Numbered from the stretch's first letter, positions 15,871 through 24,054 are shown. The stretch is 26,072 nt of DNA from Chitinophagaceae bacterium UBA4857 (GCA_002399735.1 DHEF01000014.1:116780-142851); one strand, 5' to 3'. The notes: a model not told the origin generated them from the sequence alone. Program-made: numbers and translations.

Positions 15871-16482
15871 TTGGCATTTATTAAAAACATAACGCAAAAT
15901 GTGTTGACCGATAACGAGTTATTGGCAACCTACAAACAAAAAGGCGATGTGGCGGTTTTGGGCGATTTGTACCAACGTTACATGGACCTGGTATACGGCG
16001 TATGTTTAAAATATTACAAAGAGCCCGAAATGGCCAAAGATGCCGTAATGCAGATTTTTGAAGAACTGGTAGAAAAACTTAAAAAACACGAGGTAGAAAA
16101 TTTTAGGGGTTGGCTACACCAAGTAGCTAAAAACCATTGCCTTATGCAATTGCGTAAAACCCAAAAAGTTAAAACTGTGGAGTTTAATACCGAGCTTATG
16201 CAATCAGGAGAAAATATGCATCTTGATAGTGTATTGGAAAAAGAAGAGAATTTTAAGAAACTTTCCGGCTGTTTGCAAACCCTAACCGGTGAGCAGGAAA
16301 CCGCTATCCGCTTGTTTTATTTAGACGGAAAATCTTACAACGAAATTGTAACTATTTCCGGCATTGAATGGAATGCGGTACGCAGCCTTATACAAAACGG
16401 AAGACGTAATTTAAAACTGTGCATGGAAAAAGCGATGACTACAGAAAGTGCAGGTGACATTTATTTAACCAACGAAAATTAA
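15871..16482 (+). CDS. RNA polymerase sigma factor, ECF type
   Basis: A 203-aa two-domain sigma factor that would redirect RNA polymerase to a small set of promoters. Sigma region 2 covers about residues 27-95 (DLYQRYMDLVYGVCLKYYK, then MAKDAVMQIFEELVEKL and FRGWLHQVAKNHCLMQLRK); region 4 covers about 128-185 (LQTLTGEQETAIRLFYLDGK followed by the helix-turn-helix SYNEIVTISGIEWNAVRSLI). The start is the TTG at 15871; no upstream in-frame ATG is available and the first internal ATG would cut region 2. The gene is followed after 24 bp by a membrane protein with an anti-sigma layout, so the two form a regulatory pair. The target genes are unknown; autoregulation is likely for such pairs. Confidence 0.9.
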   Translation: MAFIKNITQNVLTDNELLATYKQKGDVAVLGDLYQRYMDLVYGVCLKYYKEPEMAKDAVMQIFEELVEKLKKHEVENFRGWLHQVAKNHCLMQLRKTQKVKTVEFNTELMQSGENMHLDSVLEKEENFKKLSGCLQTLTGEQETAIRLFYLDGKSYNEIVTISGIEWNAVRSLIQNGRRNLKLCMEKAMTTESAGDIYLTNEN

Positions 16483-16506
16483 AAAGAACAGTAGATTATA
16501 ACATTA

Positions 16507-17880
16507 ATGGCAGACGACAAAAACATATCAACCTATACCGCATACGATATTGAAAAATATCATAAAGGCTTATTATCACCAAGCGAGATGAATAAGCTGG
16601 AACGTGCTGCATTGGAGGATCCGTTTTTAGCAGATGCATTAGACGGCTATGCCGAAACGCCGGTAAATCTTAGTGCCGACCTGACCGACCTGACTGAAAG
16701 ACTTCACCAAAAAAAAGAAGAACAAAAAGTAATTCCGATTGCGGCTAAAGCCGGAAGTAAGTTTATTTGGTGGCGTGTAGCTGCTATGATTATACTTATT
16801 GCCGGTATTGGTTATACAGGTTATCGGTATGCCTTCAATAATTCCAAAGAAGAATTAGCACTGAAAAACACTGATTTTCAAAAAACGCCTGTAATTACAC
16901 CTGCGGAGAAACAACCAGAAATAACAACTGAAAAAACTGCTATTACGCAAAGTGAAGAAGCTGCCGTTAAAAATATAGAAAGTAAAAATATTCAGACAGA
17001 CGATATAGCTACATCAACTAAACCTACTCCTGATAGAATCGCCGCAGCACCGGTTGCAGAAGCTGTGGATATGGCCAACAGACAAGACTCTGTTGCAGCA
17101 CTTAATGAAGTAGCAATAGTTGGTTATAGTACAAGATCAAAAAAAGAAAGTGCTGAGGTTAAAAGTGTACCCACACAAAAAAGTATTGCGGAAGTGCCAG
17201 TACGTAACAGGCAATATGAGCAGGAAAATATGCTTAGGAACAGCCAGGCCAAAAACGGTGGCCCTAGTGCTAATTACCGGGCTAATATTTACCGAGGCCA
17301 AATAGTAGATGCACAACAAAACCCTATACCATTTGCCAATATTACCAACCCTGTTGACAATGTGGGTACCTATAGTGATGCAAAAGGAAGGTTTTCCTTA
17401 ATATCACCGGATAGTGTGTTACAAGTGCAAGTTCGATCATTAGGCTATAAAGAAAAAAATATTGCGCTGCAAACCAGTACTGCTACCAGTCAGGTAGTGT
17501 TACAGGATGACCAAAGTATATCCCCCATTGTGCTAAACCAAAAAAGGCAAAACAGCAATATGCCTTCCCGCCAAAACAACCTGGTTTTTGACGAGCCTGA
17601 GCCTGAAGCAGGTTGGGTAAATTATGATTCTTACTTAGTTAATAATATTCGGTTACCGGATAATGACTATTTAAAAAATAAAAAACAAACCCCTGAGGCA
17701 ATAGGTCAGGTTCAGTTATCTTTTGAGGTAAGTAAACAAGGACGCCCTATAAATATTAAGGTAGAAAAATCGTTGTGCGACGCCTGCGACAAAGAAGCTA
17801 TCCGTTTATTAAAAGAAGGGCCAAAGTGGAAACGTAACAAAGGCAAAAAACACAGTACCACTATTAAAGTAAGTTTTTAA
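16507..17880 (+). CDS. Anti-sigma-like membrane protein fused to carboxypeptidase-regulatory and TonB C-terminal domains
   Basis: A 457-aa single-pass membrane protein. The cytoplasmic N-terminus (1-87) holds a short helical segment, YHKGLLSPSEMNKLERAALE at 18-37, typical of Bacteroidota anti-sigma factors. The membrane segment is at about 88-107 (IWWRVAAMIILIAGIGYTGY). A low-complexity linker follows. At 199-213 it contains LNEVAIVGYSTRSKK, closely like the LxEVVVVGYGTQKK segment of SusC-type receptors. A carboxypeptidase-regulatory-like domain lies at about 259-333 (GQIVDAQQNPIPFANI) and a TonB C-terminal-like domain at about 369-457 (GQVQLSFEVSKQGRPINIKV, then EAIRLLKEGPKWK). It probably holds the upstream sigma factor and may also touch outer-membrane receptors. 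The fusion itself is visible; the dual role is inferred. Confidence 0.85.
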   Translation: MADDKNISTYTAYDIEKYHKGLLSPSEMNKLERAALEDPFLADALDGYAETPVNLSADLTDLTERLHQKKEEQKVIPIAAKAGSKFIWWRVAAMIILIAGIGYTGYRYAFNNSKEELALKNTDFQKTPVITPAEKQPEITTEKTAITQSEEAAVKNIESKNIQTDDIATSTKPTPDRIAAAPVAEAVDMANRQDSVAALNEVAIVGYSTRSKKESAEVKSVPTQKSIAEVPVRNRQYEQENMLRNSQAKNGGPSANYRANIYRGQIVDAQQNPIPFANITNPVDNVGTYSDAKGRFSLISPDSVLQVQVRSLGYKEKNIALQTSTATSQVVLQDDQSISPIVLNQKRQNSNMPSRQNNLVFDEPEPEAGWVNYDSYLVNNIRLPDNDYLKNKKQTPEAIGQVQLSFEVSKQGRPINIKVEKSLCDACDKEAIRLLKEGPKWKRNKGKKHSTTIKVSF

Positions 17881-17971
17881 AAATCCAAACTCCTTTCAAG
17901 CATTTAATTTTCTGCTGCATTAATTCTGCACTAATAAAACATACAGAACGCTGCATATCATTACGCTGTCT

Positions 17972-17992
17972 TATCTTCGCGGCCGTTAACGG
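17972..17992 (+). promoter_or_regulatory. Candidate -7 box and palindrome before the DUF2911 gene
   Basis: TATCTTCG (17972-17979) is one base away from TAnnTTTG, a common variant in Bacteroidota. Right after it is the perfect palindrome CCGTTAACGG (17983-17992), near the expected start of transcription, which could be an operator. The leader would be about 45 bases. Confidence 0.35.
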
Positions 17993-18028
17993 ACTTGTCA
18001 ATATTATTATATAACACAACTACTTTTT

Positions 18029-18862
18029 ATGAAACAACTTGTATTTGCAATTATTGGAAGCTTCATTTTTGCAACAGCCGATGCACAGATTAAAACCCCC
18101 GCTCCTAGTACTGCACAAACAGTAAAACAGGAATTTGGTATTTCAACTATTGAACTTTCTTATGCACGCCCTAATGTAAAAGGCCGTAAAATTTTTGGTG
18201 ATATTGTACCTTTTGATGCTGTTTGGCGCACTGGTGCTAACAGTGCTACCGTATTAACTTTTGGTGATGATGTTATTATTGGCGGAACTGCAATACCTGC
18301 CGGTAAATATGGCTTATTAAGCATTCCAGGTAAAAAAGAGTGGACATTAATTATCAGCAAACAAACCAATGTAACCAGTCCTGCTGCTTACGACCAAACA
18401 CAGGATGTTGTACGTGTACCGGTTGCTGTAAAAAAGAACGCTAAAACAGAAACCTTTACTATTCAGTTTGCCAACATTGCAAATTCAACACTGGATTTAC
18501 AAATTTTGTGGGACAAATCGATTGTAACTTTACCGATTACTACCGAGATTGACAGCAAAATAATGGCCAGCATTGAGAAGAATTTAAAAAGCGATAAACC
18601 TCAATACTTTCAAGCTGCTATGTACTATATGGACGCAGGTAAAGATTTAAACGAAGCATTGGGTCTATTTAATAAAGCGGTTGAACAAAATCCTAAAGCA
18701 TTCTGGATTCAGTATAACTGGGCTAATTGTTTAGCTAAATTGGGTAAAAATGAGGAAGCCCGTGCTGCTGCCGAAAAATCGAAAGAACTGGCTATTGAAG
18801 CAAAAAATAACGACTATGTTCGTTTGAACGAAAAACTGTTGAAACAGTTAGGTAAAAAATAA
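18029..18862 (+). CDS. Secreted DUF2911 protein with C-terminal TPR repeats
   Basis: A 277-aa exported protein with a signal peptide (MKQLVFAIIGSFIFATADA). Residues of about 22-165 form the DUF2911 domain, recognised by the segments LSYARPNVKGRKIFG, PFDAVWRTGANSATVLTF and GKYGLLSIPGKKEWTLI. Residues of about 195-265 form TPR-like helical repeats (ALGLFNKAVEQNPKAFWIQY, then ANCLAKLGKNEEARAAAEKS). DUF2911 is common in Bacteroidota and its function is not known. The gene has its own promoter candidate and lies 148 bp after the anti-sigma gene, so it may be a separate unit or a target of the sigma factor. A strong terminator follows. Confidence 0.88.
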   Translation: MKQLVFAIIGSFIFATADAQIKTPAPSTAQTVKQEFGISTIELSYARPNVKGRKIFGDIVPFDAVWRTGANSATVLTFGDDVIIGGTAIPAGKYGLLSIPGKKEWTLIISKQTNVTSPAAYDQTQDVVRVPVAVKKNAKTETFTIQFANIANSTLDLQILWDKSIVTLPITTEIDSKIMASIEKNLKSDKPQYFQAAMYYMDAGKDLNEALGLFNKAVEQNPKAFWIQYNWANCLAKLGKNEEARAAAEKSKELAIEAKNNDYVRLNEKLLKQLGKK

Positions 18863-18885
18863 ATAGTAATGCTATTAAACATAAT

Positions 18886-18916
18886 AAAGAACGCCGGCAA
18901 GATGCCGGCGTTCTTT
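18886..18916. terminator. Strong bidirectional terminator
   Basis: AAAGAACGCCGGCA and TGCCGGCGTTCTTT form a perfect 14-bp stem around the loop AGA, with A-rich and T-rich flanks on both sides. It lies between the convergent DUF2911 and symporter genes and can serve both. Confidence 0.92.
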
Positions 18917-18973
18917 ATTTAATCCCAATAGTGACTATCGCATCTTGAAGTGAGTTTTATAATAAATACTACA

Positions 18974-20680
18974 CTATTTTTCTATTACTATTTTATCAGG
19001 TAATAAAACATGCAGTAACCAACTCACTACTATCATACCCATTGCGCCAATAGCGTTTAGCCATAAAAAGCCTAAACCTATTGTTCCGTTTTTAGACAGA
19101 ATGAATAAAATGATAGTGGCAATTTCTACAGTAACCGCGGCCCAAAACACCGCTGTCCCTTTTATCCTTTTACAGTAAAAGGCAACTAAAAATATTCCTA
19201 GTATAGTGCCGTAAAATAATGACCCCAGGATGTTTACCGCTTCAATTAAACTGTTGCCAATATTAGACGCAAACATGGCTACTATAATACAAAAAAGACC
19301 CCACCCAAAGCTATACCAGCGGGAAGCATTATAATCTTCATGATCCGTACGTACTCTTTTATGACGGCGTTTATGTAAATCGATAACAGTACTGGAAGCC
19401 AATGAATTTAAGGCTGCCGCAATACTGCCCCATGAAGCCAAAAATATAACGGCTATTAATAAACCAATAAGGCCTACGGGTAAATAATCAATAACAAATC
19501 GAAGAAAAATATAGTTGGTGTCATTATCGTCGCCGCCATTCTTTTTTACCAGTGCTTTTACATCATTGCGTAGTGTATCCGTTTTTAACTGTACTGTTTT
19601 TAACTGCTCTAAATGCACTGCTTGTTTATCCTGCGCATAGGCAGTCAACAATTCATCTTTTTGTAATTGTAATGTACTAGCCTGATTTTTTATATCCTGT
19701 AAAGAATCTTTATAAATCGAGGTTTCCAAACGTTGCAGTTCCTTATTATTAAAGAATACAGGGGGCTTGGTAAACTGGTAAAAGGAAAACACCAATACAC
19801 CAATTAACAAGATGAAAAACTGCATGGGTATTTTTACAAAGCCGTTCATTAATACACCCAGCTTACTTTCCTTTTCTGATTTCGCCGTTAAAAAACGACC
19901 TACCTGCGATTGATCAGTACCAAAATAAGATAAGAGTAAAAAGAAGCCGCCTATTGTTCCACTAATAATATTATAGCGGTCACTCCAATCGAAGGAGCCG
20001 TTTTTAAAACCGGTAGTAATCACATTTAATTTATCCAGCTTGCCACCAACTTCCAAGGCATCAAAAAAACCAACGTTGGTTGGCAGACTTTGTACCACAT
20101 AGACGCCGGCAATAAACATACCGGTAAAGATGATGAACAACTGCAATGTTTGTGTATAAGCCACTGCTCTTGCACCGCCTGTAACCGTATAAATAATAAG
20201 CAACCCGCCCATTATAAGATTAGTAAGATAAATGTTCCAACCTAATAATGCTGATAAGATAAGTGATGGGGCATAAATACTAATACCCGTAGAAAGACCA
20301 CGTTGTAACAAAAAGAGTAAAGAAGTTAGGGTTCGGGTTTTACCATCGAAACGTTTTTCCAGATATTCATAAGCCGTGAATATTTTAAGTTTACTAAAAG
20401 CAGGAATAAATGTGATACAGATAACAATAGCAGCCAATGGCAGACCAAAATAGTATTGCACAAAACGCATACCATCCGTATAAGCCTGACCCGGAGCCGC
20501 TAAAAAAGTTACAGCACTGGCCTGCGTGCCCATGATGCTTAACAGCACCACCCACCAGGGCATACTGCGATTAGATAGAAAGTAGCCTTCTAAACTTTTA
20601 GCACTTTTGCTTTTATAAACGCCAAACATAATGATAATGGTTAGCGTACCAATTAATACTATCCAATCGGGTGTACTCAT
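18974..20680 (-). CDS. Sodium:solute symporter (SSS family) with a coiled-coil loop
   Basis: A 568-aa multi-pass membrane protein of the sodium:solute symporter family, about 13 helices. Family signatures are FLSNRSMPWWVVLLSIMGT (34-52), the GGARAVAYTQTLQ segment (168-180) and YFGTDQSQVGRFLTAKS (252-268). Between two helices lies an insert of about 80 residues (roughly 306-388) rich in Gln, Lys, Asp and Leu, with heptad-like spacing (KDELLTAYAQDKQAVHLEQL); this looks like a coiled coil outside the core. The substrate cannot be predicted. I start at the ATG at 20680 (MSTPDWIVLI), which overlaps the stop of a 41-codon membrane gene by ATGA; a longer start at 20761 would read through that gene in another frame and is rejected. 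Confidence 0.9.
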   Translation of the reverse strand: MSTPDWIVLIGTLTIIIMFGVYKSKSAKSLEGYFLSNRSMPWWVVLLSIMGTQASAVTFLAAPGQAYTDGMRFVQYYFGLPLAAIVICITFIPAFSKLKIFTAYEYLEKRFDGKTRTLTSLLFLLQRGLSTGISIYAPSLILSALLGWNIYLTNLIMGGLLIIYTVTGGARAVAYTQTLQLFIIFTGMFIAGVYVVQSLPTNVGFFDALEVGGKLDKLNVITTGFKNGSFDWSDRYNIISGTIGGFFLLLSYFGTDQSQVGRFLTAKSEKESKLGVLMNGFVKIPMQFFILLIGVLVFSFYQFTKPPVFFNNKELQRLETSIYKDSLQDIKNQASTLQLQKDELLTAYAQDKQAVHLEQLKTVQLKTDTLRNDVKALVKKNGGDDNDTNYIFLRFVIDYLPVGLIGLLIAVIFLASWGSIAAALNSLASSTVIDLHKRRHKRVRTDHEDYNASRWYSFGWGLFCIIVAMFASNIGNSLIEAVNILGSLFYGTILGIFLVAFYCKRIKGTAVFWAAVTVEIATIILFILSKNGTIGLGFLWLNAIGAMGMIVVSWLLHVLLPDKIVIEK

Positions 20681-20802
20681 GAAAAATATTGAGTGAACAA
20701 ATAAAAGGCAATAATCTGCACCAGCAACCAGGCAATTGCCAGTGCATACCAATGCGACCATTTTTTAAACAGCGGCACTTTTTCTTTTTGTTCAGTTTCC
20801 AT
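20677..20802 (-). CDS. Small 41-aa membrane protein overlapping the symporter start
   Basis: A short gene read from the ATG at 20802 to TGA at 20679-20677. The product begins METEQKEKVPLFKKWSHWY, a charged and amphipathic head, followed by one hydrophobic helix (ALAIAWLLVQIIAFYLFTQ). The stop overlaps the symporter ATG as ATGA, so the two are translationally coupled. Short one-helix proteins of the type KxPxFxxWxHWYxL next to sodium:solute symporters are known in Bacteroidota, and small subunits (for example DUF4212 partners) occur in related carriers. It is most likely an accessory subunit or stability partner of the symporter. The reading frame and overlap are seen; the role is inferred. 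Confidence 0.8.
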   Translation of the reverse strand: METEQKEKVPLFKKWSHWYALAIAWLLVQIIAFYLFTQYFS

Positions 20803-20888
20803 TATGCCAATTTTATCGTTAGATGATGTAACAGTTGTTTATAAATTTCAAAGTAAAAATTAAAAAGTAAAAAATTGCTTTTGCATTT

Positions 20889-21026
20889 TTACGATGTTTA
20901 TCTCTGTTAATACTTTCCCGAAATAATCGGGATGCTGCAAAAAGCCCAATAGAATTAATGCAGCAGAACGGAGCGTCGCAAGTAAAGTTCAATCAGGGCT
21001 ATGCAGCTGGTAACATAAAAAATTAT
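20889..21026 (+). repeat. Dispersed intergenic repeat, copy B
   Basis: Same length and order as copy A at 6553-6690: hairpin CCCGA-AATAA-TCGGG (20917-20931), stem ATGCTGCA...TGCAGCA around CCAATAGAATTAA, then GAACGGAGCGTCGCAA, CAATCAGGGCTATG and CTGGTAACATAAAAAATTAT. The first stem differs from copy A on both arms yet stays paired. Its 3' end overlaps the stop codon of the small gene at 21023-21199. Confidence 0.8.
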
Positions 21027-21199
21027 CTACGCTTAGTTCTTGTCCATCCCAAAAACACGATGGCGATACCAATAATTAAACCCAGTATAATACCAAGTTT
21101 TACTTTTTTAATTAACACACCTAGTACAAGCCCTAACACTATTGCGAAAATGAATGCCATTTCGCCACGGCGTATACTGGGACTTTTTTGCTGCGCCAT
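21023..21199 (-). CDS. Small 58-aa membrane protein with two helices
   Basis: A short gene from the ATG at 21199 to TAA at 21025-21023. The product starts MAQQKSPSIRRGEM and holds two hydrophobic segments, AFIFAIVLGLVLGVLI (15-30) and LGIILGLIIGIAIVFLGW (35-52), with a KKVK turn and a basic TRTKRR tail. The ATG lies 5 bases after the end of the PIG-L gene, so it is surely in its operon. I do not recognise the family; short Gly-rich two-helix proteins are widespread. The stop codon lies inside the AT-rich end of repeat copy B, so the repeat may have supplied the present C-terminus. Confidence 0.7.
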   Translation of the reverse strand: MAQQKSPSIRRGEMAFIFAIVLGLVLGVLIKKVKLGIILGLIIGIAIVFLGWTRTKRR

Positions 21200-21203
21200 A
21201 TAC

Positions 21204-23693
21204 TTAAAACGCTTTCTTTTTATTTAATGCAATAATGTTTGCCAATAACCTGTACGCACCTGGCACCCCAGCCGGCAACTCCCTGAAAAATACAATACCT
21301 GTATAAGTAAAATACCCTTTGCCGTATTTAGCAATTAACAAGCTTCCTTCATCAGGCGATTCGCCTTCGTCGTTCATGGAAAATATGGTTTCGTATTTTT
21401 TATCCCAATTGCTGGCATGGTATATACTACGCTCCTGTACCCAGCCTTCAAAATCGTTGTTGGTTATTTTGTTGGGAAAGTTTAATACCTGATGCTGTGG
21501 ATTGACAAATTTTACTTTTGCATTTTCGTCGGTTACTCTTGTACGTGACAGCGTAAACGGATACGGACCTATGGTTGTACGCAACGGACCTGCATTGCTG
21601 TTGGTATTGTATTGTACAATTAAGTTACCACCGTCCTGTACATATTGCATTAACTTGTTGTAATTAGGAGCCATCCAATCGTTGGTATTATAAGCCCTTA
21701 CTCCGGTTAATACGGCATCAAAAGTTTTTAAATCAATTGTTGCAATTTCTTTATCAGTTATCAGTGTAACATCATAGCCCATTTGTATTAATGCATCGGG
21801 TACTTTATCGCCAGCACCTACAATGTATCCTATCTTTTTGCCTTCGGTTTTTAAATCAATATTTAATTGTTTGATTACATCAGGATAGAAATACTTGATG
21901 GATGGAATATGGTCGTAATTTATGGCACGGATTGACAATAAATAATCGGCCGTGTCTTTTCCTTTTTCTTCGTTAACTACACCAAAAATATTTTGTTGCC
22001 CCACTTCGTTAACCCTTTTATTTTTTAGTAAATATGAATAGGTTTTGCTTGAACGTGCAGGCAACGGTGTATTATCTATTGTTTTATAAATACTATCGGG
22101 AGTAATTAACGATGCATTTATTCTTCCATTTATAGCCGTATTAGCATTTAATTGTAACATAACCTGGTGCATTTCCTGTTTACCTTTTTTAAACAAGATG
22201 GTAGAAGGTGATGTCATTACGGTTGCAGCCGGAATAATAAATACCGGTTGGTATAATTCGCCTTTAACGGGATCGGTAAATTTGTATTGTACGGGACGGG
22301 TAAATACAAAATTTTCGCCGCCAATATTTAAACGAACATTACAGGTAAATGCAACATCAATATCTGGTTGGCCAATTTTTTGTTGATCGTCAATAGCAAA
22401 ACGACCATCGGTCATTTTATTAACTAACCAATAAGGTTGAGTGTTAGGCAGCTTATCTGTAACCTGTATAAAAGTAGTATAAGTTACATTCTGGTTTCTG
22501 AATAAAGGTTTTAATATTGCTGTATCTTTTTGCGCTAAGGTAACAGCCAATAAAGATGCATCGGATACACCTAAGCGATTATTAATAGTTATGTTTACTC
22601 TGATAGAATCTGTTTTAATAGCAAACTGTTGCGGCGAGGTACTTTCTATAAATAACCCACTGCATTGTAATATCAACTCCTGCACTTCCTGCATTTTTTT
22701 ATCGCGCCATTCATTATCGGGTACGGCTTTCAATGCTTTATACAGGTTTATTAAACCCGGTACTGTTTTATCCGGCTGTGTAATATCAAAAGCATTGATC
22801 AGCTGTTGTATTTGCCCGGCAATATGTGCTGCGCCTGGTACACGGTTCCAGGTTAAATCGGCACCATCCATAATATCTTGTTTAGGTTCGGTACCACTGG
22901 TTGTGGTAAAGCCTTCCAAGGCTTCGCCGCGGGAAGCAGGTACACCAAAGCCCTGGCTTTTATGCTGACTTCTGCTTAGTGCTGCAATTTCGCCATAACT
23001 TTTTCCCAGCAATGCATTAAAACCACCTACATCAATTTTAAAGCCAGTAGCCCCGGCACCAAAACTATTAAATACGACACGCTGTACTTTCCATGGTTTT
23101 ACATATTTCAATTGATCAGGAAAACGGGATGCATCAGCCGCTGCCGTAAATGCTTCGTTGGCTAAAATAGCAGATGCCGTATGATGCCCATGACCACCTT
23201 CACCTGTTGTAGGAAAGCGGGTAATAATTACATCGGGTCTGAATTTTCTTATCACCCAAACTACATCGCTCAATATTTTTTCTTTGTCCCAGATTTTAAA
23301 AGTTTCTTCCGGATTTTTTGAGTAACCAAAATCGTAAGCACTGGAGAAAAATTGTTCTCCACCATCTACTCTTCTGGCCGCTAATAATTCCTGCGTACGA
23401 ATAAGGCCTAATTCAATACCCTGCTCATTACCAATTAAGTTTTGTCCACCATCGCCACGGGTTAGCGATAAATACCCGGTACGGTATAGTTTTTCTTTGG
23501 AAAAATAAGTTAATAGTCGGGTGTTTTCATCATCGGGATGTGCCGCTACATATAGTACTGTACCTAAAACATTCAGCTTTTTTAAAGCCAGGTACATTTC
23601 GGCAGTAGTTAACTGCTGCGGAGCCTGTGCCGTTAGCCTTATACCCTGTAAACAAATAATGAAAACCGGAAGGAAGTATTTAATCAATCGCAT
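21204..23693 (-). CDS. Large secreted PIG-L family deacetylase with amidotransferase-like C-terminal domain
   Basis: An 829-aa exported protein with a signal peptide (about 1-23, LPVFIICLQGIRLTA). The N-terminal 280 residues form a PIG-L/LmbE deacetylase: AHPDDE at 51-56 gives His52 and Asp55, and GEGGHGHHTAS gives His171, the zinc ligands; RGDGGQNLIGNEQGIELGLI at 79-98 is also typical. Family members remove N-acetyl groups from amino sugars. A long beta-rich middle follows, and at about 617-715 a class I amidotransferase-like fold (KIGYIVGAGDKVPDALIQMG, then DAVLTGVRAYNT). The catalytic cysteine of true amidotransferases is not evident. It heads an operon with the small membrane gene and probably the symporter pair, which would fit release and uptake of a sugar product; this link is inferred. 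Confidence 0.87.
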   Translation of the reverse strand: MRLIKYFLPVFIICLQGIRLTAQAPQQLTTAEMYLALKKLNVLGTVLYVAAHPDDENTRLLTYFSKEKLYRTGYLSLTRGDGGQNLIGNEQGIELGLIRTQELLAARRVDGGEQFFSSAYDFGYSKNPEETFKIWDKEKILSDVVWVIRKFRPDVIITRFPTTGEGGHGHHTASAILANEAFTAAADASRFPDQLKYVKPWKVQRVVFNSFGAGATGFKIDVGGFNALLGKSYGEIAALSRSQHKSQGFGVPASRGEALEGFTTTSGTEPKQDIMDGADLTWNRVPGAAHIAGQIQQLINAFDITQPDKTVPGLINLYKALKAVPDNEWRDKKMQEVQELILQCSGLFIESTSPQQFAIKTDSIRVNITINNRLGVSDASLLAVTLAQKDTAILKPLFRNQNVTYTTFIQVTDKLPNTQPYWLVNKMTDGRFAIDDQQKIGQPDIDVAFTCNVRLNIGGENFVFTRPVQYKFTDPVKGELYQPVFIIPAATVMTSPSTILFKKGKQEMHQVMLQLNANTAINGRINASLITPDSIYKTIDNTPLPARSSKTYSYLLKNKRVNEVGQQNIFGVVNEEKGKDTADYLLSIRAINYDHIPSIKYFYPDVIKQLNIDLKTEGKKIGYIVGAGDKVPDALIQMGYDVTLITDKEIATIDLKTFDAVLTGVRAYNTNDWMAPNYNKLMQYVQDGGNLIVQYNTNSNAGPLRTTIGPYPFTLSRTRVTDENAKVKFVNPQHQVLNFPNKITNNDFEGWVQERSIYHASNWDKKYETIFSMNDEGESPDEGSLLIAKYGKGYFTYTGIVFFRELPAGVPGAYRLLANIIALNKKKAF

Positions 23694-23878
23694 TACGTAA
23701 TTACTTATAGGTCACGAATATAAAACTATGTTACGAAGGGGAGAAAACTTAATCGTTAAAACTACTAAAGTGCTATAGAGAACAATTTGATGATTTGGTG
23801 ATTTGGAAATGCGATAATGGGGTTTTCTCAGAAAACACAGCAGCTTACACATTGCTGAATAGCATTACCGAACGATGC

Positions 23879-23997
23879 AGTGAGTGACACAACCGAAGCT
23901 CAATCAAGGGAGGGACGCTGGTAACAAAAAACAATCATGCTTAATTAGACGCTAAAGCCCCTTTAGGGGTTTGGGGTTGATAGTAGCACTACTGCTG
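23879..23997 (+). repeat. Dispersed repeat, copy E (left inverted copy at ggt)
   Basis: A 119-bp element beginning AGTGAGTGACACAAC, then CAATCAAGGGAGGGACG, a TGGTAACAAAAAAC word, a CCCCTTTAGGGG hairpin and GGGGTTGATAGTAG. The sequence at 25947-26065 is the same length and shows these words in the reverse orientation. Confidence 0.85.
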
Positions 23998-24037
23998 AGT
24001 AACAAAACTCATTCCTTAGTATGAAGTCTTTACTAAG

Positions 24038-24054
24038 CCCCTCCCTCGGAGGGG
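24038..24054. repeat. GC hairpin of a common Bacteroidota type
   Basis: CCCCTCC, loop CTC, GGAGGGG, followed by TTTGGGGAGG. Hairpins of this kind are frequent between genes in this phylum. The next 40 bases form repeat F. Confidence 0.6.
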
